Positions 11,979-25,700 of a stretch of DNA of 64,000 nucleotides are shown here, in pieces. The position numbers and the translations under genes are program-made. The DNA lies in the NCBI RefSeq assembly GCF_964340395.1, contig NC_135565.1, forward strand, positions 507,001 to 571,000, written 5' to 3'. The DNA is from Glandiceps talaboti (Eukaryota > Hemichordata > Enteropneusta > Spengelidae). The notes beneath the pieces are model-generated. The model had not been told where the DNA came from. It ran no database searches and saw nothing but the letters and a program-made list of their open reading frames with translations. The stretch's first letter is position 1; each line of letters begins with the position of its first letter.

Positions 11979-13433
11979 CACTACTGTACAGCAACTCAGT
12001 AATGTGTTGATCTGATCACCATTGTACATCAATTAGTAATGTGTTGATGTGACCACCACTGTACATCAATTAGTAATGTGTTGATGTGACCACCACTTTA
12101 CAATAACTTAGTAATGTGTTGATGTGATCACCACTGTACAATAACTTAGTAATGTGTTGATGTGATCACCACTGTACAGCAACTTAGTAATGTGTTGATG
12201 TGATCACCACTGTACATCAATTAGTAATGTGTTGATGTGACCACCACTGTACAGCAACTCAGTAATGTGTTGATGTGATCACCACTGTACAGTAACTTAG
12301 TAATATGTTGATGGGATCACCACTGTACAGCAACTTAGTAATGTGTTGATGTGATCACCACTGTACAATAACTTAGTAATGTGTTGATGTGATCACCACT
12401 GTACAATAACTTAGTAATGTGTTGATGTGATCACCACTGTACAGCAACTTAGTAATGTGTTGATGTGATAACCACTATACAGCAACTTAGTAATGTGTTG
12501 ATGTGATCACCACTGTACAGCAATTTAGTAATGTGTTGATGTGATCACCACTGTACAGTAACTTAGTAATGTGTTGATGTGATCACCACTTTACAATAAC
12601 TTAGTAATGTGTTGATGTGATCACCACTGTACAGCAATTTAGTAATGTGTTGATGTGATCACCACTATACAGCAACTTAGTAATGTGTTGATGTGATCAC
12701 CACTTTACAATAACTTAGTAATGTGTTGATGTGATCACCACTGTACAATAACTTAGTAATGTGTTGATGTGATCACCACTGTACAGCAACTTAGTAATGT
12801 GTTGATGTGATCACCACTGTACAATAACTTAGTAATGTGTTGATGTGATCACCACTGTACAATAACTTAGTAATGTGTTGATGTGATCACCACTGTACAG
12901 CAACTTAGGAATGTGTTGATGTGATCACCACTGTACAGTAACTTAGTAATGTGTTGATGTGATCACCACTGTACAGCAACTTAGTAATGTGTTGATGTGA
13001 TCACCACTGTACAGCAACTTAGTAATGTGTTGATGTGATCACCACTGTACAGCAATTTAGTAATGTGTTGATGTGATCACCACTGTACAATAACTTAGTA
13101 ATGTGTTGATGTGATCACCACTGTACAGCAACTTAGTAATGTGTTGATGTGATCACCACTGTACAGTAACTTAGTAATGTGTTGATGTGATCACCACTGT
13201 ACAGCAACTTAGTAATGTGTTGATGTGATCACCACTGTACAGTAACTTAGTAATATGTTGATGGGATCACCACTGTACAGTAACTTAGTAATGTGTTGAT
13301 GGGATCACCACTGTACAGTAACTTAGTAATGTGTTGATGTGACCACCACTGTACAGCAACTTAGTAATGTGTTGATGTGATCACCACTGTACAGCAATTT
13401 AGTAATGAGTTGATGTGATCACCACTGTACAGC
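11979..13433. repeat. 38-bp minisatellite array
   Basis: About 38 copies of a 38-bp unit containing CTTAGTAATGTGTTGATGTG followed by ATCACCACTGTACAG. The period was checked between 12841 and 12879. Each typical unit contains the 8-bp palindrome GTGATCAC. The array lies wholly within the SCYL2 intron between the RVVQQ and ILLIF exons. Confidence 0.96.
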
Positions 13434-13560
13434 ACCTAATGTTCTAATACAGAAGGGAAATATTTGCTGTCAAATTAAACAACACCCTTCTTACACACAA
13501 ATCTGGTTACTGTAATTAAACCCAGCTTCATGTGTTCTAGCTAACCCAAACAGCAGTGGT

Positions 13561-13650
13561 CAGAGTCTAATGAATGGACTCCATGGCAACCAGAGTCTAA
13601 TGAATGAACTCCATGGCAACCAAAGTCTAATGAATGAACTCCATGGCAAC
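13561..13650. repeat. Three tandem 30-bp copies
   Basis: Three adjacent 30-bp copies (13561-13590, 13591-13620, 13621-13650), starting CAGAGTCTAATGAATG and ending CTCCATGGCAAC, with single-base differences. They lie just upstream of the next exon's acceptor. The rest of 13434-13702 is unique intron. Confidence 0.95.
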
Positions 13651-13702
13651 CAACTGTTCCCATGTACATTATATTTATAACTTTTTTGTATTCATTCTTC
13701 AG

Positions 13703-13825
13703 ATTTTACTAATATTTTTGCAAAAGATGGATTTATTGCTATCGAAGACACCAGCAGATGATGTGAAGCATCATGTTTTACCCATGGTGTACAGGGCGTT
13801 AGAAACATCATCCCCACACATACAG
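13703..13825 (+). CDS. SCYL2: SCYL2 internal exon, HEAT-like repeats
   Basis: This 123-nt, 41-codon exon is phase 0 at both ends. The translation begins ILLIFLQKMDLLLSKTPADD and ends VLPMVYRALETSSPHIQ. ILLIFLQKMDLLL-KTP and VLPMVYRALE are near-identical to vertebrate SCYL2. The acceptor is CATTCTTCAG and the donor is CATACAG|GTATTT. The exon end ACATCATCCCCACACATACAG is the evident parent of the 31-bp array that follows at once. Confidence 0.95.
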
Positions 13826-14355
13826 GTATTTTAAAACATCACTACTACACATACAGGTATGTTAAAACAGCATTACTACACATACAGGTATGTTAAAACA
13901 TCATTACTACACATACAGGTATGTTAAAACAGCATTACTACACATACAGATATGTTAAAACAGCATTACTACACATACAGGTATGTTAAAACATCATTAC
14001 TACACATACAGGTATGTTAAAACATCATTACTACACATACAGGTATGTTAAAACATCATTACTACACATACAGGCATGTTAAAACAGCATTACTACACGT
14101 ACAGGTATGTTAAAACATCATTACTACACGTACAGGTGTGTTAAAACATCATTACTACACGTACAGGTATGTTAAAACATCATTACTACACATACAGGTA
14201 TGTTAAAACATCATTACTACACATACAGGTATGTTAAAACATCATTACTACACATACAGGTATGTTAAAACATCATTACTACACATACAGGTATGTTAAA
14301 ACAGCATTACTACACATACAGGTATGTTAAAACAGCATTACTACACATACAGGTA
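13803..14355 (+). repeat. 31-bp array derived from exon 3' end plus 5' splice site
   Basis: The unit is about 23 nt related to the end of the preceding exon (ACATCATTACTACACATACAG, three differences from the exon) plus about 8 nt of intron, GTATGTTA. GT positions run from 13826 to 14353, 527 nt, exactly 17 periods of 31, so there are 18 CAG|GTATGT-type donors counting the authentic one. Reading past the true donor gives GTA TTT TAA, a stop within three codons. This is the second array in this gene seeded on an exon-intron junction. Confidence 0.95.
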
Positions 14356-14364
14356 TGTCTGACA

Positions 14365-17300
14365 ATAATCCCAATAAATTTAGATTTTTTGACAATAACT
14401 CCCATAAAGTTAGATTGTTTAACAATAACTCCCATAAAGTTAGATTGTTTAACAATAACCCCCATAAAGTTAGATTATTTAACAATAACTCCCATAAAGT
14501 TAGATTGTTTAACAATAACCCCCATAAAGTTAGATTATTTAACAATAACTCCCATAAAGTTAGATTGTTTAACAATAACTCCCATAAAGTTAGATTGTTT
14601 AACAATAACTCCCATAAAGTTAGATTATTTAACAATAACTCCCATAAAGTTAGATTGTTTAACAATAACTCCCATAAAGTTAGATTGTTTAACAATAACT
14701 CCCATAAAGTTAGATTGTTTAACAATAACTCTCATAAAGTTAGATTGTTTAACAATAACTCTCATAAAGTTAGATTATTTAACAATAACTCCCATAAAGT
14801 TAGATTGTTTGACAATAACCCCCATAAAGTTAGATTGTTTAAAAATAACTCTCATAAAGTTAGATTGTTTAACAATAACTCCCATAAAGTTAGATTGTTT
14901 AACAATAACTCCCATAAAGTTAGATTGTTTAACAATAACTCTCATAAAGTTAGATTGTTTGACAATAACTCTTATAAAGTTAGATTGTTTAACAATAACT
15001 CTCATAAAGTTAGATTGTTTGACAATAACTCCCATAAAGTTAGATTGTTTAACAATAACCCCCATAAAGTTAGATTGTTTAACAATAACCCCCATAAAGT
15101 TAGATTGTTTGACAATAACTCTTATAAAGTTAGATTGTTTAACAATAACTCTTATAAAGTTAGATTGTTTGACAATAACTCTTATAAGTTAGATTGTTTG
15201 ACAATAACTCCCATAAAGTTAGATTGTTTGACAATAACTCCCATAAAGTTAGATTGTTTAACAATAACTCCCATAAAGTTAGATTGTTTGACAATAACTC
15301 TTATAAAGTTAGATTGTTTGACAATAACTCCCATAAAGTTAGATTGTTTAACAATAACTCTCATAAAGTTAGATTGTTTAACAATAACCCCCATAAAGTT
15401 AGATTGTTTGACAATAACTCCCATAAAGTTAGATTGTTTAACAATAACCCCCATAAAGTTAGATTGTTTAACAATAACTCTCATAAAGTTAGATTGTTTA
15501 ACAATAACTTCCATAAAGTTAGATTGTTTGACAATAACTCTATAAAGTTAGATTGTTTAACAATAACTCTCATAAAGTTAGATTGTTTGACAATAACTCT
15601 TATAAAGTTAGATTGTTTAACAATAACTCCCATAAAGTTAGATTGTTTGACAATAACCCCCATAAAGTTAGATTGTTTGACAATAACTCTCATAAAGTTA
15701 GATTGTTTAACAATAACCCCCATAAAGTTAGATTGTTTGACAATAACCCCCATAAAGTTAGATTGTTTAACAATAACTCTCATAAAGTTAGATTGTTTAA
15801 CAATAACTCCCATAAAGTTAGATTGTTTGACAATAACCCCCATAAAGTTAGATTGTTTAACAATAACCCCCATAAAGTTAGATTGTTTAACAATAACCCC
15901 CATAAAGTTATATTGTTTGACAATAACTCTCATAAAGTTAGATTGTTTAACAATAACCCCCATAAAATTAGATTGTTTGACAATAACCCCCATAAAGTTA
16001 GATTGTTTAACAATAACTCTCATAAAGTTAGATTGTTTAACAATAACTCCCATAAAGTTAGATTGTTTGACAATAACCCCCATAAAGTTAGATTGTTTAA
16101 CAATAACCCCCATTAAGTTAGATTGTTTAACAATAACTCTTATAAAGTTAGATTGTTTAACAATAACTCTTATAAAGTTAGATTGTTTGACAATAACTCC
16201 CATAAAGTTAGATTGTTTAACAATAACCCCCATAAAGTTAGATTGTTTAACAATAACCCCCATAAAGTTAGATTGTTTGACAATAACTCTTATAAAGTTA
16301 GATTGTTTAACAATAACTCTTATAAAGTTAGATTGTTTAACAATAACTCTCATAAAGTTAGATTGATTGACAATAACCCCCATAAAGTTAGATTGTTTAA
16401 CAATAACTCCCATAAAGTTAGATTGTTTAACAATAACTCCCATAAAGATAGATTGTTTAACAATAACTCCCATAAAGTTAGATTGTTTGACAATAACTCC
16501 CATAAAGTTAGATTGTTTGACAATAAGTCCCATAAAGTTAGATTGTTTAACAATAACTCCCATAAAGTTAGATTGTTTGACAATAACTCCCATAAAGTTA
16601 GATTGTTTAACAGTAACTCTCATAAAGTTAGATTGTTTAACAATAACTCCCATAAAGTTAGATTGTTTAACAATAACTCCCATAAAGTTAGATTGTTTAA
16701 CAATAACTCCCATAAAGTTAGATTGTTTAACAATAACTCTTATAAAGTTAGATTGTTTAACAATAACTCCCATAAAGTTAGATTGTTTAACAATAACTCT
16801 CATAAAGTTAGATTGTTTGACAATAAGTCCCATAAAGTTAGATTGTTTGACAATAACTCCCATAAAGTTAGATTGTTTAACAATAACTCCCATAAAGTTA
16901 GATTGTTTAACAATAACTCTCATAAAGTTAGATTGTTTAACAATAACTCTCATAAAGTTAGATTGTTTAACAATAACTCCCATAAAGTTAGATTGTTTAA
17001 CAATAACTCCCATAAAGTTAGATTGTTTAACAATAACTCCCATAAAGTTAGATTGTTTAACAATAACTCTCATAAAGTTAGATTATTTAAAAATAACTCC
17101 CATGAAGTTAGATTGTTTAACAATAACTCTATAAAGTTAGATTGTTTGACAATAACCCCCATAAAGTTAGATTGTTTGACAATAAGTCCCATAAAGTTAG
17201 ATTGTTTGACAATAACTCCCATAAAGTTAGATTGTTTAACAATAACTCCCATAAAGTTAGATTGTTTAACAATAACTCTCATAAAGTTAGATTGTTTAAC

Positions 17301-20300
17301 AATAACTCTCATAAAGTTAGATTGTTTAACAATAACTCCCATAAAGTTAGATTGTTTAACAATAACTCCCATAAAGTTAGATTGTTTAACAATAACTCCC
17401 ATAAAGTTAGATTGTTTAACAATAACTCTCATAAAGTTAGATTATTTAAAAATAACTCCCATGAAGTTAGATTGTTTAACAATAACTCTATAAAGTTAGA
17501 TTGTTTGACAATAACCCCCATAAAGTTAGATTGTTTAACAATAACTCTCATAAAGTTAGATTGTTTGACAATAACCCCCATAAAGTTAGATTGTTTAACA
17601 ATAACTCTATAAAGTTAGATTGTTTGACAATAACTCCCATAAAGTTAGATTGTTTGACAATAACTCCCATAAAGTTAGATTGTTTAACAATAACTCTATA
17701 AAGTTAGATTGTTTGACAATAACTCTATAAAGTTAGATTGTTTAACAATAACTCTTATAAAGTTAGATTGTTTAACAATAACTCTCATAAAGTTAGATTG
17801 TTTAACAATAACTCCCATGAAGTTAGATTGTTTGACAATAACTCCCATAAAGTTAGATTGTTTAACAATAACTCCCATAAAGTTAGATTGTTTAACAATA
17901 ACTCCCATGAAGTTAGATTGTTTAACAATAACTCTATAAAGTTAGATTGTTTGACAATAACTCTATAAAGTTAGATTGTTTAACAATAACTCTTATAAAG
18001 TTAGATTGTTTAACAATAACTCTCATAAAGTTAGATTGTTTAACAATAACTCCCATAAAGTTAGATTGTTTGACAATAACTCTATAAAGTTAGATTGTTT
18101 GACAATAACTCTATAAAGTTAGATTGTTTGACAATAACTCCCATAAAGTTAGATTATTTAACAATAACTCCCATAAAGTTAGATTGTTTGACAATAACCC
18201 CCATAAAGTTAGATTGTTTAACAATAACTCTTATAAAGTTAGATTGTTTAACAATAACTCTTATAAAGTTAGATTGTTTAACAATAACTCCCATAAAGTT
18301 AGATTGTTTAACAATAACTCTCATAAAGTTAGATTGTTTAACAATAACTCTATAAAGTTAGATTGTTTGACAATAACTCTATAAAGTTAGATTGTTTGAC
18401 AATAACCCCCATAAAGTTAGATTGTTTAACAATAACTCCCATAAAGTTAGATTGTTTAACAATAACTCCCATAAAGTTAGATTGTTTAACAATAACTCTA
18501 TAAAGTTAGATTGTTTAACAATAACTCTCATAAAGTTAGATTGTTTAACAATAACTCTCATAAAGTTAGATTGTTTAACAATAACTCTCATAAAGTTAGA
18601 TTGTTTAACAATAACCCCCATAAAGTTAGATTGTTTGACAATAACTCTCATAAAGTTAGATTGTTTAACAATAACTCCCATAAAGTTAGATTGTTTAACA
18701 ATAACTCCCATAAAGTTAGATTGTTTAAAAATAACTCCCATAAAGTTAGATTGTTTAACAATAACTCTATAAAGTTAGATTGTTTGACAATAACCCCCAT
18801 AAAGTTAGATTGTTTAACAATAACTCTCATAAAGTTAGATTGTTTGACAATAACTCCCATAAAGTTAGATTGTTTGACAATAACTCCCATAAAGTTAGAT
18901 TGTTTAACAATAACTCTCATAAAGTTAGATTGTTTAACAATAACTCCCATAAAGTTAGATTGTTTAACAATAACTCCCATAAAGTTAGATTGTTTAACAA
19001 TAACTCTATAAAGTTAGATTGTTTGACAATAACTCCCATAAAGTTAGATTGTTTGACAATAACTCCCATAAAGTTAGATTGTTTAACAATAACTCCCATA
19101 AAGTTAGATTGTTTGACAATAACTCCCATAAAGTTAGATTGTTTAACAATAACTCCCATAAAGTTAGATTGTTTGACAATAACTCCCATAAAGTTAGATT
19201 GTTTAACAGTAACTCTTATAAAGTTAGATTGTTTAACAATAACCCCCATAAAGTTAGATTGTTTGACAATAACTCTCATAAAGTTAGATTGTTTAACAAT
19301 AACTCCCATAAAGTTAGATTGTTTAACAATAACTCCCATAAAGTTAGATTGTTTAACAATAACTCCCATAAAGTTAGATTGTTTAACAATAACTCCCATA
19401 AAGTTAGATTGTTTAACAATAACTCCCATAAAGTTAGATTGTTTAACAATAACTCTCATAAAGTTAGATTGTTTAACAATAACTCTCATAAAGTTAGATT
19501 GTTTAACAATAACTCCCATAAAGTTAGATTGTTTAACAATAACTCCCATAAAGTTAGATTGTTTAACAATAACTCCCATAAAGTTAGATTGTTTAACAAT
19601 AACTCTCATAAAGTTAGATTATTTAAAAATAACTCCCATGAAGTTAGATTGTTTAACAATAACTCTATAAAGTTAGATTGTTTGACAATAACCCCCATAA
19701 AGTTAGATTGTTTAACAATAACTCTCATAAAGTTAGATTGTTTGACAATAACCCCTATAAAGTTAGATTGTTTAACAATAACTCTATAAAGTTAGATTGT
19801 TTGACAATAACTCCCATAAAGTTAGATTGTTTGACAATAACTCCCATAAAGTTAGATTGTTTAACAATAACTCTATAAAGTTAGATTGTTTGACAATAAC
19901 TCTATAAAGTTAGATTGTTTAACAATAACTCTTATAAAGTTAGATTGTTTAACAATAACTCTTATAAAGTTAGATTGTTTAACAATAACTCCCATGAAGT
20001 TAGATTGTTTGACAATAACTCCCATAAAGTTAGATTGTTTAACAATAACTCCCATAAAGTTAGATTGTTTAACAATAACTCCCATAAAGTTAGATTGTTT
20101 AACAATAACTCTATAAAGTTAGATTGTTTGACAATAACTCTATAAAGTTAGATTGTTTAACAATAACTCTTATAAAGTTAGATTGTTTAACAATAACTCT
20201 CATAAAGTTAGATTGTTTAACAATAACTCCCATAAAGTTAGATTGTTTGACAATAACTCTATAAAGTTAGATTGTTTGACAATAACTCTATAAAGTTAGA

Positions 20301-22370
20301 TTGTTTGACAATAACTCCCATAAAGTTAGATTATTTAACAATAACTCCCATAAAGTTAGATTGTTTGACAATAACCCCCATAAAGTTAGATTGTTTAACA
20401 ATAACTCTTATAAAATTAGATTGTTTAACAATAACTCTTATAAAGTTAGATTGTTTAACAATAACTCCCATAAAGTTAGATTGTTTAACAATAACTCTCA
20501 TAAAGTTAGATTGTTTAACAATAACTCTATAAAGTTAGATTGTTTAACAATAACTCTATAAAGTTAGATTGTTTGACAATAACTCTATAAAGTTAGATTG
20601 TTTGACAATAACCCCCATAAAGTTAGATTGTTTAACAATAACTCCCATAAAGTTAGATTGTTTAACAATAACTCCCATAAAGTTAGATTGTTTAACAATA
20701 ACTCTATAAAGTTAGATTGTTTAACAATAACTCTCATAAAGTTAGATTGTTTAACAATAACCCCCATAAAGTTAGATTGTTTGACAATAACTCTCATAAA
20801 GTTAGATTGTTTAACAATAACTCTCATAAAGTTAGATTGTTTAACAATAACCCCCATAAAGTTAGATTGTTTGACAATAACTCTCATAAAGTTAGATTGT
20901 TTAACAATAACTCCCATAAAGTTAGATTGTTTAACAATAACTCCCATAAAGTTAGATTGTTTAAAAATAACTCCCATAAAGTTAGATTGTTTAACAATAA
21001 CTCTATAAAGTTAGATTGTTTGACAATAACCCCCATAAAGTTAGATTGTTTAACAATAACTCTCATAAAGTTAGATTGTTTGACAATAACTCCCATAAAG
21101 TTAGATTGTTTGACAATAACTCCCATAAAGTTAGATTGTTTAACAATAACTCTCATAAAGTTAGATTGTTTAACAATAACTCCCATAAAGTTAGATTGTT
21201 TAACAATAACTCCCATAAAGTTAGATTGTTTAACAATAACTCCCATAAAGTTAGATTGTTTGACAATAACTCCCATAAAGTTAGATTGTTTGACAATAAC
21301 TCCCATAAAGTTAGATTGTTTAACAATAACTCCCATAAAGTTAGATTGTTTGACAATAACTCCCATAAAGTTAGATTGTTTAACAATAACTCCCATAAAG
21401 TTAGATTGTTTGACAATAACTCCCATAAAGTTAGATTGTTTAACAGTAACTCTTATAAAGTTAGATTGTTTAACAATAACCCCCATAAAGTTAGATTGTT
21501 TAACAATAACTCTCATAAAGTTAGATTGTTTAACAATAACCCCCATAAAGTTAGATTGTTTGACAATAACTCTCATAAAGTTAGATTGTTTAACAATAAC
21601 TCCCATAAAGTTAGATTGTTTAACAATAACTCCCATAAAGTTAGATTGTTTAACAATAACTCCCATAAAGTTAGATTGTTTAACAATAACTCCCATAAAG
21701 TTAGATTGTTTAACAATAACTCCCATAAAGTTAGATTGTTTAACAATAACTCCCATAAAGTTAGATTGTTTAACAATAACTCCCATAAAGTTAGATTGTT
21801 TAACAATAACTCTCATAAAGTTAGATTGTTTAAAAATAACTCCCATAAAGTTAGATTGTTTAACAATAACTCTATAAAGTTAGATTGTTTGACAATAACC
21901 CCCATAAAGTTAGATTGTTTAACAATAACTCTCATAAAGTTAGATTGTTTGACAATAACTCCCATAAAGTTAGATTGTTTGACAATAACTCCCATAAAGT
22001 TAGATTGTTTAACAATAACTCTCATAAAGTTAGATTGTTTAACAATAACTCCCATAAAGTTAGATTGTTTAACAATAACTCCCATAAAGTTAGATTGTTT
22101 GACAATAACTCCCATAAAGTTAGATTGTTTGACAATAACTCCCATAAAGTTAGATTGTTTAACAATAACTCCCATAAAGTTAGATTGTTTAACAATAACT
22201 CTCATAAAGTTAGATTGTTTAACAATAACTCCCATAAAGTTAGATTGTTTAACAATAACCCCCATAAAGTTAGATTGTTTAACAATAACTCCCATAAAGT
22301 TAGATTGTTTAACAATAACTCCCATAAAGTTAGATTGTTTAACAATAACTCTTATAAAGTTAGATTGTTT
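14365..22370. repeat. 30-bp (with 29-bp variants) minisatellite array
   Basis: About 8 kb of a 30-bp unit, TTAGATTGTTTAACAATAAC then TCCCATAAAG; a 29-bp form lacking one C (CTCTATAAAG) is common after 17.1 kb. That makes roughly 267 copies. Because 30 is divisible by three and most units lack stops in several frames, long frames are open on both strands (LDCLTITPIK, VRLFNNNSHK, MGVIVKQSNF). They end wherever a 29-bp unit shifts the frame and are judged non-coding. A block of about 2.2 kb is duplicated within the array at an offset of 2177 bp. Confidence 0.97.
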
Positions 22371-22480
22371 CAGTATTTGTTTTTGACTCCAGTTTTAATG
22401 ACTAGTTTCTAATACAACAAATCTTCCTAGTCTTTGAATTGAAAGTTATGAAATTCGCCATTTTGGTTTTTATTTTCCAG

Positions 22481-22594
22481 GAATTATGTTTGTCAATTAT
22501 CCCAACGTTTGCTGGAATGATAGAGTATGCTGCAATGAAGCACTCTATTGTGCCAAGGATTAAAACACTGTGTCTACAAACTGATCTACTCTCA
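22481..22594 (+). CDS. SCYL2: SCYL2 internal exon, HEAT-like repeats
   Basis: This 114-nt, 38-codon exon is phase 0 at both ends. The translation begins ELCLSIIPTFAGMIEYAAMK and ends IVPRIKTLCLQTDLLS. ELCLNIIPTFA-type, PRIK and CLQT are conserved SCYL2 strings. The acceptor is TTTTCCAG and the donor is CTCA|GTAAGT. The following intron is the longest in the window (19,580 bp) and is almost entirely two tandem arrays. Confidence 0.95.
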
Positions 22595-22760
22595 GTAAGT
22601 AGACTTATTACAATGAAACAGATTCAAACTAAAATTATGAATGATTGTGATAAATTACACAAGTGTGTAATAACAGTGCTTGTAGTTAAATTAGATAATC
22701 ACCATGGCAGAAAGATAGTGTAAACACTACAGGTATCCACAAATATCACAACTTGTATTA
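22595..22760 (+). other. Unique start of the 19.6-kb intron
   Basis: Unique AT-rich intron sequence before the 47-bp array. A frame stays open for a while past the donor but stops at 22723; it is read-through and is not treated as coding. Confidence 0.7.
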
Positions 22761-25700
22761 TGTAGTATATTCTGACAGTCTTCATATCTATTACAGTCTA
22801 GTATTGATATAGTATATTCTGACAGTCTTCATATCTATTACAGTCTAGTATTGATATAGTATATTCTGACAGTCTTCATATCTATTACAGTCTAGTATTG
22901 ATATAGTATATTCTGACAGTCTTCATATCTATCACAGTCTAGTATTGATGTCATATATTCTGACCGTCTTCATATCTATTACAGTCTAGTATTGATGTAG
23001 TATATTCTGACAGTCTTCATATCTATTACAGTCTAGTATTGATGTAGTATATTCTGACAGTCTTCATATCTATTATAGTCTAGTATTGATGTAGTATATT
23101 CTCACAGTCTTCATATCTATTACAGTCTAGTATTGATGTCGTATATTCTGACCGTCTTCATATCTATTATAGTCTAGTATTGATGTAGTATATTCTGACA
23201 GTCTTCATATCTATTACATTCTAGTATTGATGTAGTATATTCTGACAGTCTTCATATCTATTATAGTCTAGTATTGATGTAGTATATTCTGACAGTCTTC
23301 ATATCTATCACAGTCTAGTATTGATGTAGTATATTCTGACAGTCTTCATATCTATTACAGTCTAGTATTGATGTAGTATATTCTGACAGTCTTCATATCT
23401 ATTACAGTCTAGTATTGATATAGTATATTCTGACAGTCTTCATATCTATTACAGTCTAGTATTGATGTAGTATATTCTGACAGTCTTCATATCTATTACA
23501 GTCTAGTATTGATGTAGTATATTCTGACAGTCTTCATATCTATTACAGTCTAGTATTGATGTAGTATATTCTGACAGTCTTCATATCTATCATAGTCTAG
23601 TATTGATATAGTATATTTTGACAGTCTTCATATCTATCACAGTCTAGTATTGATGTAGTATATTGTCACAGTCTTCATATCTATTACAGTCTAGTATTGA
23701 TATAGTATATTCTGACAGTCTTCATATCTATTATAGTTTAGTATTGATGTAGTATATTCTGACAGTCTTCATATCTATCACAGTCTAGTATTGATGTAGT
23801 ATATTCTGACAGTCTTCATATCTATTACAGTCTAGTATTGATATAGTATATTCTGACAGTCTTCATATCTATTACAGTCTAGTATTGATGTAGTATATTC
23901 TGACAGTCTTCATATCTATTATAGTCTAGTATTGATGTAGTATATTCTGACAGTCTTCATATCTATTACAGTCTAGTATTGATGTAGTATATTCTGACAG
24001 TCTTCATATCTATTACAGTCTAGTATTGATATAGTATATTCTGACAGTCTTCATATCTATTACAGTCTAGTATTGATGTAGTATATTCTGACAGTCTTCA
24101 TATCTATCACAGTCTAGTATTGATATAGTATATTCTGACCGTCTTCATATCTATTACATTCTAGTATTGATGTAGTATATTCTGACAGTCTTCATATCTA
24201 TTATAGTCTAGTATTGATGTAGTATATTCTGACAGTCTTCATATCTATTACATTCTAGTATTGATGTAGTATATTCTGACCGTCTTCATATCTATTATAG
24301 TCTAGTATTGATGTAGTATATTCTGACAGTCTTCATATCTATTACATTCTAGTATTGATATAGTATATTCTGACAGTCTTCATATCTATTACATTCTAGT
24401 ATTGATGTAGTATATTCTGACAGTCTTCATATCTATTACATTCTAGTATTGATGTAGTATATTCTGACAGTCTTCATATCTATTACATTCTAATATTGAT
24501 GTAGTATATTCTGACATTCTTCATATCTATTACATTCTAGTATTGATGTAGTATATTCTGACCGTCTTCATATCTATTATAGTCTAGTATTGATGTAGTA
24601 TATTCTGACAGTCTTCATATCTATTACAGTCTAGTATTGATGTAGTATATTCTGACAGTCTTCATATCTATCACAGTCTAGTATTGATGTAGTATATTCT
24701 GACAGTCTTCATATCTATTATAGTCTAGTATTGATGTAGTATATTCTGACAGCCTTCATATCTATTACATTCTAGTATTGATGTAGTATATTCTGACAGT
24801 CTTCATATCTATCACAGTCTAGTATTGATGTAGTATATTCTGACAGTCTTCATATCTATTACAGTCTAGTATTGATGTAGTATATTCTGACAGTCTTCAT
24901 ATCTATTACATTCTAGTATTGATGTAGTATATTCTGACAGTCTTCATATCTATCACAGTCTAGTATTGATGTAGTATATTCTGACAGTCTTCATATCTAT
25001 TATAGTCTAGTATTGATGTAGTATATTCTGACAGTCTTCATATCTATTATAGTCTAGTATTGATATAGTATATTCTGACAGTCTTCATATCTATCACAGT
25101 CTAGTATTTATGTAGTATATTCTGACAGTCTTCATATCTATCACAGTCTAGTATTGATATAGTATATTCTAACAGTCTTCATATCTATTATAGTCTAGTA
25201 TTGATATAGTATATTCTAACAGTCTTCATATCTATCACAGTCTAGTATTGATATAGTATATTCTGACAGTCTTCATATCTATTATAGTCTAGTATTGATA
25301 TAGTATATTCTAACAGTCTTCATATCTATTATAGTCTAGTATTGATGTAGTATATTCTGACAGTCTTCATATCTATTACATTCTAGTATTGATGTAGTAT
25401 ATTCTGACAGTCTTCATATCTATCACAGTCTAGTATTGATGTAGTATATTCTGACAGTCTTCATATCTATTATAGTCTAGTATTGATATAGTATATTCTG
25501 ACAGTCTTCATATCTATTATAGTCTAGTATTGATGTAGTATATTCTGACAGTCTTCATATCTATTACAGTCTAGTATTGATGTAGTATATTCTAACAGTC
25601 TTCATATCTATTATAGTCTAGTATTGATGTAGTATATTCTGACAGTCTTCATATCTATTATAGTCTAGTATTGATGTAGTATATTGTCACAGTCTTCATA

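Noticed and set aside
13634-13834. A 66-residue frame starting MNSMATNCSH as a separate gene
   Set aside because: It reads through the intron and acceptor into the real SCYL2 exon at 13703.
14293-22412. Long open frames on both strands (LDCLTITPIK, VRLFNNNSHK, MGVIVKQSNF repeats)
   Set aside because: They are readings of a 30-bp intronic repeat in several frames at once. They break where 29-bp units occur, and no frame is preferred or shows codon bias.
22439-22723. A 94-residue frame starting MKVMKFAILV
   Set aside because: It consists of intron, the SCYL2 exon 22481-22594, then intron past a consensus donor.
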